Source: Verrucomicrobiota bacterium (GTDB lineage: Bacteria; Verrucomicrobiota; Verrucomicrobiia; Verrucomicrobiales; DEV007). Taken from it: a stretch of DNA of 64,000 nucleotides. Where the stretch lies: the NCBI GenBank assembly GCA_030625775.1, contig DAOUQC010000011.1, positions 1 through 64,000 on the forward strand. The letters run 5' to 3'. The notes beneath the pieces were generated by a model. That model saw nothing but the letters and a program-made list of their open reading frames with translations, had not been told where the DNA came from and did no database searches. The position numbers were made by a program, and so were the translations under genes. Positions 25,180 to 34,666 of this stretch are shown one piece after another. Within the stretch, counting starts at the first letter, position 1. Each line of letters starts with the position of its first letter.

Positions 25180-25956
25180 TCACCCCTCGGGAAGTGGGAT
25201 CACCCGCATGAAGGTCTGCTGTTTGATGGCCCGTTTCTGATCCGACGCGGTGAGCTGGTCGAGAGGGAAAAGAAATTCCTTATTGTTGCGCCGGAAGCGG
25301 CATTGGCCATCGGCGACTTCAACCAGTTCAGCCAGCATCTTGCGACCTTTGCTATCCGACCATTCAGAAGCTTGGGCCCAAGCCGGTTTTGCGATGCTGA
25401 GAATTTTGAGATCTTTTTTACCGAAGCCGATGTCGTATTTAAAGATACCTCCAAGTTCGTAGGCGTAGGTTTCGACCGGGTCGCCTTCTCCGAGAGATCC
25501 GGTGAGATCCTTGATAAGAACCAGGCCTGAGACAATTTCCGCCCCTCGTTTGTGATCCGGAGACTCCTTCTTGGCATCTTCCTTCTCGTCCTTTACCAAA
25601 CCTGTATTGACCACCACCCCGTCTTTTCCCGCTTGGAATACCTCGCCCTGGACCCAGTAGGCCTTGAGCCGGATATTGTTGAGAGCATCCTGAAAGCTGT
25701 GACGGATCGTACCTGCTTGAAATTTTGACAAGTCAGCCCAGGGGACCAGCTTGAGGCCTTCGGTGGTTTTGAGATAGGCCCCTTCGGTGCCGAGATCAAC
25801 CATCGAGGCATTAGCAAAAACACGATCTTTTTTCGCAGTGGATTTGTTGGTTTGGGCAAAAGCCGGAACCAGCCAGAACGGGGTGCCGATTACTATGGCA
25901 GCCAGAATGACAGCCAGAAAACGGGCGTGGCGGCATAAGGAGGTGATTCGAAACAT
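25180..25956 (-). CDS. Secreted SHD1-like domain protein
   Basis: A 258-residue protein with a signal peptide over residues 1-35 (cleavage after PAFAQ). The C-terminal 60 residues, with WSDSKGRKMLAELVEV, RFRRNNKEFLFPL and LDQLTASDQ, match the SHD1-like repeat that is frequent in secreted Verrucomicrobia and Planctomycetes proteins. The middle part, with an acidic KDEKEDAKKESPDHKRG insert, is unassigned. No enzymatic role can be inferred. It lies downstream of the HEAT-repeat sulfatase on the same strand with an 87-base gap. Confidence 0.7.
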   Translation of the reverse strand: MFRITSLCRHARFLAVILAAIVIGTPFWLVPAFAQTNKSTAKKDRVFANASMVDLGTEGAYLKTTEGLKLVPWADLSKFQAGTIRHSFQDALNNIRLKAYWVQGEVFQAGKDGVVVNTGLVKDEKEDAKKESPDHKRGAEIVSGLVLIKDLTGSLGEGDPVETYAYELGGIFKYDIGFGKKDLKILSIAKPAWAQASEWSDSKGRKMLAELVEVADGQCRFRRNNKEFLFPLDQLTASDQKRAIKQQTFMRVIPLPEG

Positions 25957-26043
25957 AACAAGAATATAGGACTCGGAAACGCAGCGTCAAGGGGGGTAAG
26001 CTCTCGCTTCAATGTTACATCTCATTTTACAGAGCAATTACTT

Positions 26044-27981
26044 TTACCCCGAGCCATTTTTGGACTCAGAAAAACGTTTAATGAATGCTTCGGTTGAGAA
26101 CAAAATGAACATCGCTTTGTCCTTCTCCGGATCCACAATAATCGGCGAAGTTCCCGGTGGCCGAATCACCTTCATCCGTACATCACAGGCCTTCATCGCC
26201 GGCAACGCAGCTTTCGCTTTTTCTCCAAGCAACTCAATGCTCCTGGCCGCGTGTTGAACGGCGGCGAGATTTGGCTCATCAAGGGCAGTAGCCAGCACTG
26301 GAATCGACTTATCCATGTAACCATGACGCGCCAGGGCATTCGCCGCTTCAATACGCACATTGGCCACGTCGTCAGACAATGCTGCTGTCAGGGTTTTCAA
26401 CGCATCCGGTGAAAGCGACCTCGAAGCGCTCAAGCCAAGCGCTCCCCAATATCTAATTGCTGCATCCGCATTCTTCAGATTGGCGATCAAATCCTCTTGC
26501 TTCCCTTGCCCTACTTCTGACGCCGCTTCGACTATAGCCTCCTGATCATAAGATCTCCGGCTCCGTGCCATCTCCCACAGGGTCGATCCCTTGGAGATAT
26601 CCCAGGCCACGGCCTCCGCAATGAATCCCAGATCCCGGCTATCACGGATGTGAGAGAACAATTGCTCCCGCATTCTATTAAGAGTCCCGCGGTGCTCGCC
26701 GGAGTCAGCAAGATTATTCAGATTCATCGGATCAACCTGGCAGTCGTAGAGTTCTTCCAGCTCCCTATTGGGGGCCGCAAAATGCCATTGCGCTTTAGTC
26801 ATTTTTTTTGGATCAGCCAGACGATAAAACTCGTGGCGGATCTCGCCAAGATCCGGCCAGGCGGTCGGCTGATTATAACCAAGGTGTGGCATGAAATTGC
26901 GAATATAGAGATAACGTTTGTCGCGAACCGAACGCGCCAAATCAAGCACTTCATCCACCCGGTCACGATGGCCATAGACGTAATTCCTCTCCGCCACCGC
27001 CTCTTGGCCAAGAAAAGGTTTGCCCTCCATGTAATCGGGAATTTTTACTCCAGCCAGACTCAACACGCTTGGTCCGAAATCTACGAAACTGACCAGTTGA
27101 TCAGTTCGAGTTCCCGCTTTACCCGGAGCCAAATGCTGATATTTTTTTGGAAACTTTACGATCATCGCCACCTGCATACCGGAATCGAGCAAAGCCCGTT
27201 TGTGCCGGGGCATTCCAGATCCGTGATCGGAATAGAAAAAAACAATCGTATCTTCAGCCAGTCCGTCATCTTCAAGTTGTTTCAGAATCGCACCGACTTC
27301 CTTGTCCATTGCCGTGACGCAATCATAATAACGCGCCATCGTTTTCCTGACGATTGGTGTATCAGGGTAATAGGGCGGCAGCGGAACTTTTGCGGGATCA
27401 TGAATTTCAGACGGTGACAGCTTGCTCTGCACTTCACTGACAAATTTATCATGTGGCCACACCATGGTCCGGCTCTGGTGAGAGGTCATCAGGTTGAAAA
27501 TGCTGAAGAAATCCTGACCCTTCTTTCGCTTTCGCCAATGTGCCGTGTCACTGTTTCCATTCCACGACGCCTGGATGATTTCTTTATAGTTCCCGCTGTT
27601 GTAGTCGGTCTTAACATTATTGGAAGTGTAGTAGCCCTGCTCACGCAAAAAGCTCGGAAAGCCGGTCATGAATTTTGGAATGGGAAAAGCCGAGCGCATT
27701 TGCTGGGTTCCCTGCGAGGTAGCATAAAGACCGTTGATGAGGCAGGAGCGTGAAGGCGAGCAGACTGGTGCCGTAGCAAAAGCATTTTCGTACAACACCC
27801 CTTCCGTTGCCAGTCGGTCAATGTGAGGCGTAATGGCAAAGGGATCGCCGTAACAAGCCAGTGTTGGGCTCATGTCCTCTGCAGTAATCCAAAGAATGTT
27901 GGGTCGGGATGCCTCCCGGGTGAATCCGCAAGACAGACAGAAACATAAGATCGCAGGGATTAGTAATATTTTTGTCCTCAT
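26044..27981 (-). CDS. Sulfatase with C-terminal HEAT repeats
   Basis: A 645-residue secreted sulfatase. A signal peptide covers about 1-25, TAEDMS carries the first metal ligands, CSPSR starts at Cys74, and FFYSDHGSGMPRHKR is the later metal and lysine block. Overall it resembles N-sulfoglucosamine sulfohydrolase-like (heparan-type) sulfatases. Residues from about 500 to 620 form two to three HEAT-like helical repeats (IRYWGALGLSA, VRIEAANALARHG, VQHAARSIELLG), a common addition in this phylum. The ATG at 27981 is preferred over a GTG at 28005. It follows the ceramidase/haem fusion gene on the same strand with a 42-base gap, so the two are probably co-transcribed. Confidence 0.88.
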   Translation of the reverse strand: MRTKILLIPAILCFCLSCGFTREASRPNILWITAEDMSPTLACYGDPFAITPHIDRLATEGVLYENAFATAPVCSPSRSCLINGLYATSQGTQQMRSAFPIPKFMTGFPSFLREQGYYTSNNVKTDYNSGNYKEIIQASWNGNSDTAHWRKRKKGQDFFSIFNLMTSHQSRTMVWPHDKFVSEVQSKLSPSEIHDPAKVPLPPYYPDTPIVRKTMARYYDCVTAMDKEVGAILKQLEDDGLAEDTIVFFYSDHGSGMPRHKRALLDSGMQVAMIVKFPKKYQHLAPGKAGTRTDQLVSFVDFGPSVLSLAGVKIPDYMEGKPFLGQEAVAERNYVYGHRDRVDEVLDLARSVRDKRYLYIRNFMPHLGYNQPTAWPDLGEIRHEFYRLADPKKMTKAQWHFAAPNRELEELYDCQVDPMNLNNLADSGEHRGTLNRMREQLFSHIRDSRDLGFIAEAVAWDISKGSTLWEMARSRRSYDQEAIVEAASEVGQGKQEDLIANLKNADAAIRYWGALGLSASRSLSPDALKTLTAALSDDVANVRIEAANALARHGYMDKSIPVLATALDEPNLAAVQHAARSIELLGEKAKAALPAMKACDVRMKVIRPPGTSPIIVDPEKDKAMFILFSTEAFIKRFSESKNGSG

Positions 27982-28023
27982 AACAAGCTTCAGCTCAACC
28001 TTCACTTCATTACACCAATCAGA

Positions 28024-31000
28024 TCAATCTCGCGACCCTTTAGCGGCATCCTCTTTAACTTTTATCATTGCCTCATCCAGCTCCTTCACCGTCCACGGCA
28101 AAGCCCGATCACTCGTCGACGCTCGCACCTTTGTCACCGTCGCCGCGCTCACTACTCCTGCTCCGTTATCCCACTCCCTGCGAACATAAGTCAGGATCGC
28201 GGCAATATTCTCATCCGTCAGGACAGGGTTGTCCTTCTGCCCTGGCATGACGAGATTCCACTCCGTTTTATTGACAAGCATCGGGCCATAAATACCCTGA
28301 AGAATGATGCGGATCAGCCGTTCCTCCGAACCCAACACCCAGGGCGAATTCACCAACGGCGGCGCCATGCTCGCCATCCCCCGTCCGTGAATCTGGTGGC
28401 AGGCAATGCAAAGCCCTTGGTATTGTGTTCGGCCTAAATCGAATTGCGCCTGTTCCGCCTTGCTCAAAGGACGAACCTTCGCGAGCAAAACCTTTTTGCT
28501 CGTATCCCCGGGCCAGGTCACCAGCTTCTCAGCCTTCGCCACCGCTTTCACCACTTCGGATGCTGCACTCGCCCGCAACTTTGCAAGGGACTCCGGCTCA
28601 CGCTCCAGTAACAGGGGCCTTCCCCTTTTGGATGCTCGCAACATGCCCTGAAGCAAATTAACCTGTATCCCCGGATTGTCCTCACTTGCGATCACTGCCA
28701 GCAACTTGTCCACTCTCTCCGGTCTCCGCTGGCGAAAGATCACCGATGCGAGCTCACTTAAAAACACACCGCGCCCCCCCATAGGCCGCTTGCCGAAATC
28801 CGGCACATTACGAAGCACTTCGAGAAAAACCAGTTCGCGGCCAGCAATCCCACTGATCGCCCCGTGCCGAAAATGCGAGTCCTCGGCATTGCGTAGAAAA
28901 ATTTCCGCCATGCTTCGCAAGACTCGTTCATCATCGTGGGCTTCCCCCAAACTTAAGAGCGCCTGCAGTTGCACGCCTGGATCGGAATCCTTTCCCAATT
29001 TGAGAAGCCTTGAAAGATAACTCGAATTTTTGATCTTGCTCTCTCCTATCCGCACCGCCGCCGCACGGACTTGTGGATTCGTATCTGACATCGCTACCAT
29101 CACCGTTTCCACATCTGCCGCGTCCAAACCCTCTAGTGTCCAAATAGCATGCAGTCGGCCAAGCGGATTCTTTCCATCGGTGGCGAGCGCACGCAAAGCC
29201 TTCACCGCCTCCTCCCCACCCCGATCCACCAGTAGGCGCTGCGCCGTATCTCTCCACCAGCCGTTGGCATGATTGAGTATTTTTACGAGTTCTGCCGGAC
29301 TTGCATCCTCTAAATTCGGCAATGCCCCCGGCAATGTATCTTCATGAACAATCCGGTAAATCCGACCCATGCCTACTGGAGCATTGAGCTTCCGCTCAAT
29401 GATCTGCTCCCCCAGAAACTTATTCATGAACAGTTTGTACTCGATGACTCCTCTATAAAAATCGACGATGTAGAGACAGCCATCCGGCCCCGTTGTGGCC
29501 TGCACGGGCCGAAAGCGTTCATCACTCGATACCAGGAACTCACGCTCCCCCCAGTCCGGATCCGGCGTCAGTTTATGCACTGCGTCGAGGCGAGTCCCCT
29601 TCTCCTTGAGCGTAAACCGCCCCACCACATTACCCGCTGGCTCCGGCACAAAAGCATTGCCATAAAACTCCGCTGGATAACGATCCCCCCTGTAGATTCC
29701 CGGCGACGTCGCTGCCGTCGTCTTCGCTAACCTCCCATCCTCGCGTAACATTCCCTCTGTATTTCCCGCCACCACTCCGGGATTCAAACGAATCGTATGC
29801 ACCGTCTGGTCTCCAACGACCCGCTCGTAAATTCCCGACGGCGAGAACAAGTTGGGTTGGCGCACCATGTAACGAAAAGGAATAAAATCAGCATGCAGCC
29901 AGCTCGCGTTTACGTTCGCAAAAACCCGGCCGTAATCATCCTGGGTCACACCAAAATCACCGCGGTAAGCATCTGGTGCAGTGATCAATTTACCGTCATG
30001 AAACTGGAACCGCTCAGGCAATCGCGTATTCACCATCCAGTTATCCAGCCCGCGCAGGAGTCCGCTCGCCGTCCGCGAGGCCGCATCACGCTGCCCGTAG
30101 CTCTCGTAAACCGATGTTTTTCCATCACAAACGAGGTCGCCATCTGTATCGCGGCAATACCATAAGGTGGGCGGTGCACCGATCAAGACCCCGCCCTCAA
30201 CAAAAGCAATCGCACGCGGCATCACCAGGCCGTCGAGAAAGACCGTCCGCTTATCCATTATTCCATCACCGTCTTCATCTTCCAACACCGCCACCGAACC
30301 AATCGGTTCATTTTCGTCATCACCTTCCAGCGTATGCATGTAGCCCCGCATCTCCACTACCCACAGTCGGCCCCTGGCGTCCCAGGCACAGGTCACCGGA
30401 TCCTCGACGAGCGGCTCAGTTGCCACTGCCTCGATGCGAAAACCCGGCGGCAATCGAAATGATGCGAGCGCTTCCTGCGGAGAAAAAATCGGTGCGGGCG
30501 GCAAGTTCATATCCCGCCAGAAATCCTGCGCCACATCCGAACGAATCTTCCTCCTCTCGATAAAGGATTTCGGTAACATTTTTTTAACCGTTGAAATAAT
30601 CTGGTCCTCAACCTCCATAGAAAGGCGGGACGGTTTATCGTAGTTATCCATCGAATCATCCACCTCGTATCCGCCCTCGCGAATCAGGCGCTTCGAGGCA
30701 ATGTAACCAGGGGCATCGTTGGCATAGGCAGTAACCCAGAGCTTGCTCTGATCGAGTTCACGTTTCAATCGCAACGTATAGTCGATAACAACCTCACCCG
30801 CTAAAAAGACCATTGCCAAGTCTTCTCCGAATACCCATGTCTGAATAGGGTAATCGAATGACCCCGGAATTTTTTCACCTCGATCCAGACGGTCAAGCAT
30901 CAATTGGGCATGGAAAGCCCGGCGTTTGTTATCCTTGAGACGTTCCTGCAGTTCCTTCCGGTCGGGCACATGCTCAAAAGCTAGTTTGATGTTATTCAAG

Positions 31001-31944
31001 CGGGTTTTCGGAAGAGAGTTGAGAGCAATTCGTTTGCCCGCCAGTAATTTGTCGACTTCGTCAGCAACCGCCGTCCCGTGTTTATCAACCATTACGGAAC
31101 CGCTTGATGCTCCTCGATTTTTGGGATTGGCATCACCTCCACACCCGATTGAGACAAGCGCGACACTGCCGGGATGACGCTTTTCAATCGTGCGCGCCGC
31201 AACCCCTGCCCAGTCACCGTGGAACTTGTTAAACTTCCCTCCGTAGGTGGTGCAATGGCAAGCGTAATTCACCAGAACCGCTCTCACCGCTCCATCGGGT
31301 TTTGTCACTACGATGACAGGCAAAGAGTGATCGACAGGCCCCTTGGGATTAGGACGCATCCCCACCCATTTGCCATCAACAATATGTCGCCGATTGACTG
31401 CAAAATCGACTTTGCCCTGGCTCCACGAAACATAGGCAGGCTGACGAGTTTTTAATGCTTCAAGAGCTACCCGTTCCAAGCGATCCAACAGCTGATCGGT
31501 ATACCCCTTGATCCTACCCATTTGATCCTCAGGCAGGAATTCGGAAAAGTGAGTCTCGTTCAAAAAACCAGCCAGGCAGGGTCCGGTATGAGTGTGTGTG
31601 GCACAGACCGTTATTCGCGAACGCTCGATACCTGCCTTCTCCTTCAAAGTTTTTGCCAGCTTGTCTACCAGGTAGCCCGGTATCCCTATCAACTCGGTCG
31701 TAATCAGAATGGAAGGCCCGTCTTTATCATCCCCAAAGGCAAGTGCAGACGCCTTCAGCCCGGCGGCCACGCCGACCGATTCCACTTCGCGGCTGGCGTA
31801 GCCGCAAAGACGAATGGGGCCATCGGGAGTGATGTCGATTTGCGCTACACCGACTGGCATAAGTTTGCTTGAATCATCACCAGCGAACGCCATCGCCGCA
31901 GTGCAGCAAAGCACAAAAGAAAAGAGGGTGGTTGCTTTATTCAT
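28024..31944 (-). CDS. Ceramidase-like domain fused to PVC-type haem protein
   Basis: A 1306-residue secreted protein. The signal peptide is residues 1-22. Residues 25-470 form a neutral/alkaline non-lysosomal ceramidase-like domain (AQIDITPDGPIRLCGYASRE, CATHTHTGPC, VNYACHCTTYG, SIGCGGDANP). From about residue 495 (FRLPPGFRIEAVATEPLVEDP) a PVC-type membrane-bound dehydrogenase/propeller domain follows with VCDGKTSVYE and DFYRGVIEY, then HEAT repeats at about 880-1080, and a cytochrome-c-like end with CIACH at 1179-1183 and a distal GPMLVNKTEWNLVMPG methionine segment. The haem part suggests periplasmic electron transfer from sugar or polyol oxidation. The two halves are usually separate genes. 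Gene order LptA-like, fusion, sulfatase on one strand. Confidence 0.85.
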   Translation of the reverse strand: MNKATTLFSFVLCCTAAMAFAGDDSSKLMPVGVAQIDITPDGPIRLCGYASREVESVGVAAGLKASALAFGDDKDGPSILITTELIGIPGYLVDKLAKTLKEKAGIERSRITVCATHTHTGPCLAGFLNETHFSEFLPEDQMGRIKGYTDQLLDRLERVALEALKTRQPAYVSWSQGKVDFAVNRRHIVDGKWVGMRPNPKGPVDHSLPVIVVTKPDGAVRAVLVNYACHCTTYGGKFNKFHGDWAGVAARTIEKRHPGSVALVSIGCGGDANPKNRGASSGSVMVDKHGTAVADEVDKLLAGKRIALNSLPKTRLNNIKLAFEHVPDRKELQERLKDNKRRAFHAQLMLDRLDRGEKIPGSFDYPIQTWVFGEDLAMVFLAGEVVIDYTLRLKRELDQSKLWVTAYANDAPGYIASKRLIREGGYEVDDSMDNYDKPSRLSMEVEDQIISTVKKMLPKSFIERRKIRSDVAQDFWRDMNLPPAPIFSPQEALASFRLPPGFRIEAVATEPLVEDPVTCAWDARGRLWVVEMRGYMHTLEGDDENEPIGSVAVLEDEDGDGIMDKRTVFLDGLVMPRAIAFVEGGVLIGAPPTLWYCRDTDGDLVCDGKTSVYESYGQRDAASRTASGLLRGLDNWMVNTRLPERFQFHDGKLITAPDAYRGDFGVTQDDYGRVFANVNASWLHADFIPFRYMVRQPNLFSPSGIYERVVGDQTVHTIRLNPGVVAGNTEGMLREDGRLAKTTAATSPGIYRGDRYPAEFYGNAFVPEPAGNVVGRFTLKEKGTRLDAVHKLTPDPDWGEREFLVSSDERFRPVQATTGPDGCLYIVDFYRGVIEYKLFMNKFLGEQIIERKLNAPVGMGRIYRIVHEDTLPGALPNLEDASPAELVKILNHANGWWRDTAQRLLVDRGGEEAVKALRALATDGKNPLGRLHAIWTLEGLDAADVETVMVAMSDTNPQVRAAAVRIGESKIKNSSYLSRLLKLGKDSDPGVQLQALLSLGEAHDDERVLRSMAEIFLRNAEDSHFRHGAISGIAGRELVFLEVLRNVPDFGKRPMGGRGVFLSELASVIFRQRRPERVDKLLAVIASEDNPGIQVNLLQGMLRASKRGRPLLLEREPESLAKLRASAASEVVKAVAKAEKLVTWPGDTSKKVLLAKVRPLSKAEQAQFDLGRTQYQGLCIACHQIHGRGMASMAPPLVNSPWVLGSEERLIRIILQGIYGPMLVNKTEWNLVMPGQKDNPVLTDENIAAILTYVRREWDNGAGVVSAATVTKVRASTSDRALPWTVKELDEAMIKVKEDAAKGSRD

Positions 31945-31954
31945 TCCGCGTTAC

Positions 31955-32551
31955 TCATTCTGACCTTACCAATCGTGGAAGTGTAGAACGTTTAGGCATG
32001 CTTGGTATCGACTTTGCCGATTTGTCTTTCACGGTGTAGCTGCCGTCATTTTTCAAAATAATAGTCGCATCAGGAGAATTTGTTTTTATCACCGTGTCGC
32101 CACTCTGCAAGCTTGGAGGACCTCCGCCTAATATCATATCTCCGCTTCGCGGATCATAAACAAGCTTACGAGCCACTCCTAGCTCCTTCTCCCCCTTGTT
32201 GTTGTTTCTTTCAACTACCACCCTTCTACCTATCGCAATTAGTTGCTTGAAAGGAACATCCGGCTCGACAGCTCCCTGGTGAGTGTAAATCAACAAACGA
32301 TCACATTTCAGGAGGAAATCAGGGTGCTGCATTGCTACATTTCCAGTGAATGTGACTGTTTGATTTTTGTCATCTTGCTTTACATCATCAGCAGTGATTT
32401 CCATCTTAGCCGCCTTACTTTCACCAACTTCAGGCACCCCTTGTTTAGTTGGCGTAGGCTCCAAATTTGACTCTACCGATTGACTCGCAGGCCCCTGACA
32501 AGCCAACAGCAAACTGACAGCCGAACCAGACAGAAAAAACCGGAAAATCAT
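31955..32551 (-). CDS. LptA/OstA-like lipoprotein
   Basis: A 198-residue lipoprotein: lipobox SLLLAC puts the acylated cysteine at residue 18, followed by a 30-residue Pro/Ser-rich linker. Residues 50-170 match the OstA/LptA beta-jellyroll (MEITADDVKQDDKNQTVTFTGNVAMQHPDFLLKCDRLLIY, which reads itAd.....k..v..f.GnV......l.ad.l.vy in the family), the fold that conducts lipopolysaccharide across the periplasm. Classical LptA is not lipidated, so this may be a variant or an accessory. It starts a minus-strand run ten bases ahead of the ceramidase/haem fusion gene, not near other Lpt genes. Confidence 0.75.
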   Translation of the reverse strand: MIFRFFLSGSAVSLLLACQGPASQSVESNLEPTPTKQGVPEVGESKAAKMEITADDVKQDDKNQTVTFTGNVAMQHPDFLLKCDRLLIYTHQGAVEPDVPFKQLIAIGRRVVVERNNNKGEKELGVARKLVYDPRSGDMILGGGPPSLQSGDTVIKTNSPDATIILKNDGSYTVKDKSAKSIPSMPKRSTLPRLVRSE

Positions 32552-32908
32552 GATCCGCTAGCTTAACAGCCCAAGCCTTCTCAGGTCAATGACGGAGACA
32601 TAAGGGGCATGAATAAAAATGATGGGTCCCACAGATTCATAGTTGATATCCTCGTGGGGCAGATTTCCATATCTGCGAGGGAAAAGGTAAGCTGCTAAGG
32701 CAGGTATGGAACCAGCTCACAGTGAAGATAGCCGCAGGCAAATCTGCCCCACACTAGTAGAAGTCATCCAACTCACAAGCAAACCTGCACAAGTAATTTT
32801 GAGGGCAATTGTTGATTATTTGTAAGCCCGCATACTCATTCTCACTTCACATTCCAGAATCGGTCGATAATCCCATCCCCACCCTGCAACCCGAATCGAG
32901 CACCCACT
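32552..32908. other. 357-base gene-free region with inverted repeats
   Basis: No plausible gene in any frame. A perfect 13-bp inverted repeat (GTGGGGCAGATTT at 32654-32666 and its complement at 32740-32752) encloses 73 bases, and the left arm itself forms a small hairpin with GCAGAT/ATCTGC at 32659-32676. The layout could be a small palindromic mobile element, a REP-like sequence, or a transcription-termination structure between the two minus-strand genes. No target-site duplication is visible. Confidence 0.5.
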
Positions 32909-33622
32909 TCAATTGCTCGAGATCCGGAATTTCACTTGAACACTGGTTTTCACCGAAATCGTTCCTGGAGCCACCGACGGCCCATTAGCTCCATTGAATA
33001 CCGGCATTTCAATTCTATTACTCCTGAGACCACCCGAATTTGAAAACGGATTTGATCCCGATGCCACATTCTCCTCGATAAGCAGCGGCTCGTAAATCGA
33101 AGACCCCAAAGCCTCTGCCAGCGCCCCGGCTTTTTCCCGAGCGACTTTCACAGCTTCCACCCGTGAATCATTCTGATATTTGATCCTCTCAGAGGCGCCG
33201 AAAGAAACCCCCTTCACGCTGACATCGGGCAAATTGGCAACCCCCAGCCAGAGAGGACGGTATTTTTCCAGATCGCTGGATTTGAAGGTGATATGAGTGG
33301 ACGCGGCATAACCTTCCTTTACTCGATTGCGGTCCCGATAGACCCAGTTTTCAGAAAGCTGAATGCGGGATGTCTGGATTTCCTTTTCCTCAATTTTTTG
33401 CTCTTTGAGAAATTTGAGCACAACCCCCACTTTCTGATCATGAAGCTGTGCCACCAACCCAACATCTTTCCCTTTGGTCTCAACTACAAGGCTCCAGGTC
33501 ATTTCATCGGGCACGACTTTGATTTCTGCTGTGCCGAAAACGGATACGTGCGGCAATTTGATGTCTTCCGCATGGGCGCAAACAGTGATGGAAACGGTGA
33601 GAATGGCTATTAGTTTTTTCAT
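32909..33622 (-). CDS. Periplasmic SIMPL (DUF541) domain protein
   Basis: A 237-residue exported protein with a short signal peptide (KKLIAILTVSITVCAHA). The body matches the SIMPL/DUF541 family: ISVxG-like HVSVFGTAEIKVVPDEM, VETKGKDV, EEKEIQTSRIQLSENW, and the late VEAVKVAREKAGALAEALG. Homologues such as oxidative-stress and outer-membrane-associated proteins have no agreed molecular function. The ATG at 33622 gives the signal peptide; the frame open upstream to 33874 would add 84 residues lying over the neighbouring methyltransferase gene and is rejected. Confidence 0.85.
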   Translation of the reverse strand: MKKLIAILTVSITVCAHAEDIKLPHVSVFGTAEIKVVPDEMTWSLVVETKGKDVGLVAQLHDQKVGVVLKFLKEQKIEEKEIQTSRIQLSENWVYRDRNRVKEGYAASTHITFKSSDLEKYRPLWLGVANLPDVSVKGVSFGASERIKYQNDSRVEAVKVAREKAGALAEALGSSIYEPLLIEENVASGSNPFSNSGGLRSNRIEMPVFNGANGPSVAPGTISVKTSVQVKFRISSN

Positions 33623-33656
33623 GCGGATTTTGGGTGAATTTGTTTGATCGGCAGCT

Positions 33657-34547
33657 TTACTCGGATGGGGAACTCTTTCCCAAGCCGCCTTTAAACAACA
33701 CCGCATACATATTATCACTGCTGGGCAGACGATCCACCCACCTTTGACGAACTTCTGCAAAGCCACATTGCAACGCGAGTTGCTGCAGGCTTTGCGGGGT
33801 AAAATAATTAACGTGATCCGGATAGCGAAAACCACACCAGTTCGCCCCGGTGAAACGCCGATTGATGCAGGCATAATTTGGCACCTTGACGATACAGGCC
33901 GCCCCTGGTTTCATAGCTGCACAAGCAGCTTCCAGCACTTCCCTTGGCTGAATTTCATGCTCCAGGTAACTCGACATGATCACACAGGCCACAGAATCAG
34001 GAGGCAGGCTTTGAAAACCCGACAGGGAATCAGAATGCAGGCAACGCCCTTTCAGCTTACGACATTTTGAGTCAGCACTGGCCGCGAGTTCCTTGGAGAT
34101 TTCTATTCCAATCGGGGTGACCTTGTGGCCCGCTTCGCAAAGCTCAACTGAGATCGACTGCAAAGCACTGCCGGTACCACAGCCTACATCTACAAAATGG
34201 CCACTCCAGATACTGGACCCGAGTGATTTGATCACCAGATCACGAATTTTGCGCCGCTTCAAAACGTGGCGTTTCAAATGTTTGGCCTGACGACTGACGG
34301 CAGCGCGCACTGGAGCTGCTGCCTGACGCTTGATGGTGACTTTTTTAGAAGTTTTTTCCCAGGCGAATTCATCTTTCAGACGTTCGTAGGCGGGCGGGTT
34401 CTCCAGGTAAGTAAAAGCACAGGCAGAGCATTCTTTGAGTATCCACGGAGGTTGAGACCAGGGAGAGGCTTCACTGTTTGCATTGTCGTGATGACATAAG
34501 GGGCAAAGCCGATGAATCGTAGGTTGATCTGAAGTTTCAGTATCCAT
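33657..34547 (-). CDS. SAM-dependent methyltransferase with N-terminal zinc-like knuckle
   Basis: A 296-residue cytoplasmic protein. The N-terminus carries CPLCHHDN and CSACAFTYLENP, two CxxC pairs typical of the small zinc knuckle that precedes methyltransferases acting on nucleotide- or lipid-linked sugars. The SAM-binding loop is FVDVGCGTGSALQ near 118-130, and VACVIMSSYLEHEIQP with AACAAMKPGAACIVKVPNY completes the class I fold. The substrate is unknown. It is divergent from recN across a 119-base gap. Confidence 0.8.
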   Translation of the reverse strand: MDTETSDQPTIHRLCPLCHHDNANSEASPWSQPPWILKECSACAFTYLENPPAYERLKDEFAWEKTSKKVTIKRQAAAPVRAAVSRQAKHLKRHVLKRRKIRDLVIKSLGSSIWSGHFVDVGCGTGSALQSISVELCEAGHKVTPIGIEISKELAASADSKCRKLKGRCLHSDSLSGFQSLPPDSVACVIMSSYLEHEIQPREVLEAACAAMKPGAACIVKVPNYACINRRFTGANWCGFRYPDHVNYFTPQSLQQLALQCGFAEVRQRWVDRLPSSDNMYAVLFKGGLGKSSPSE

Positions 34548-34666
34548 AAAAATATATTCTAGCGGATTTTACGAGAATTTTCCAACATTGAAATAGCTTC
34601 ACCTTTGGATCCCCTGGGACTCTTAGTGTTTGTTCTCTGTGGCAAAAGTCCTATGCTGTCCCTGCA

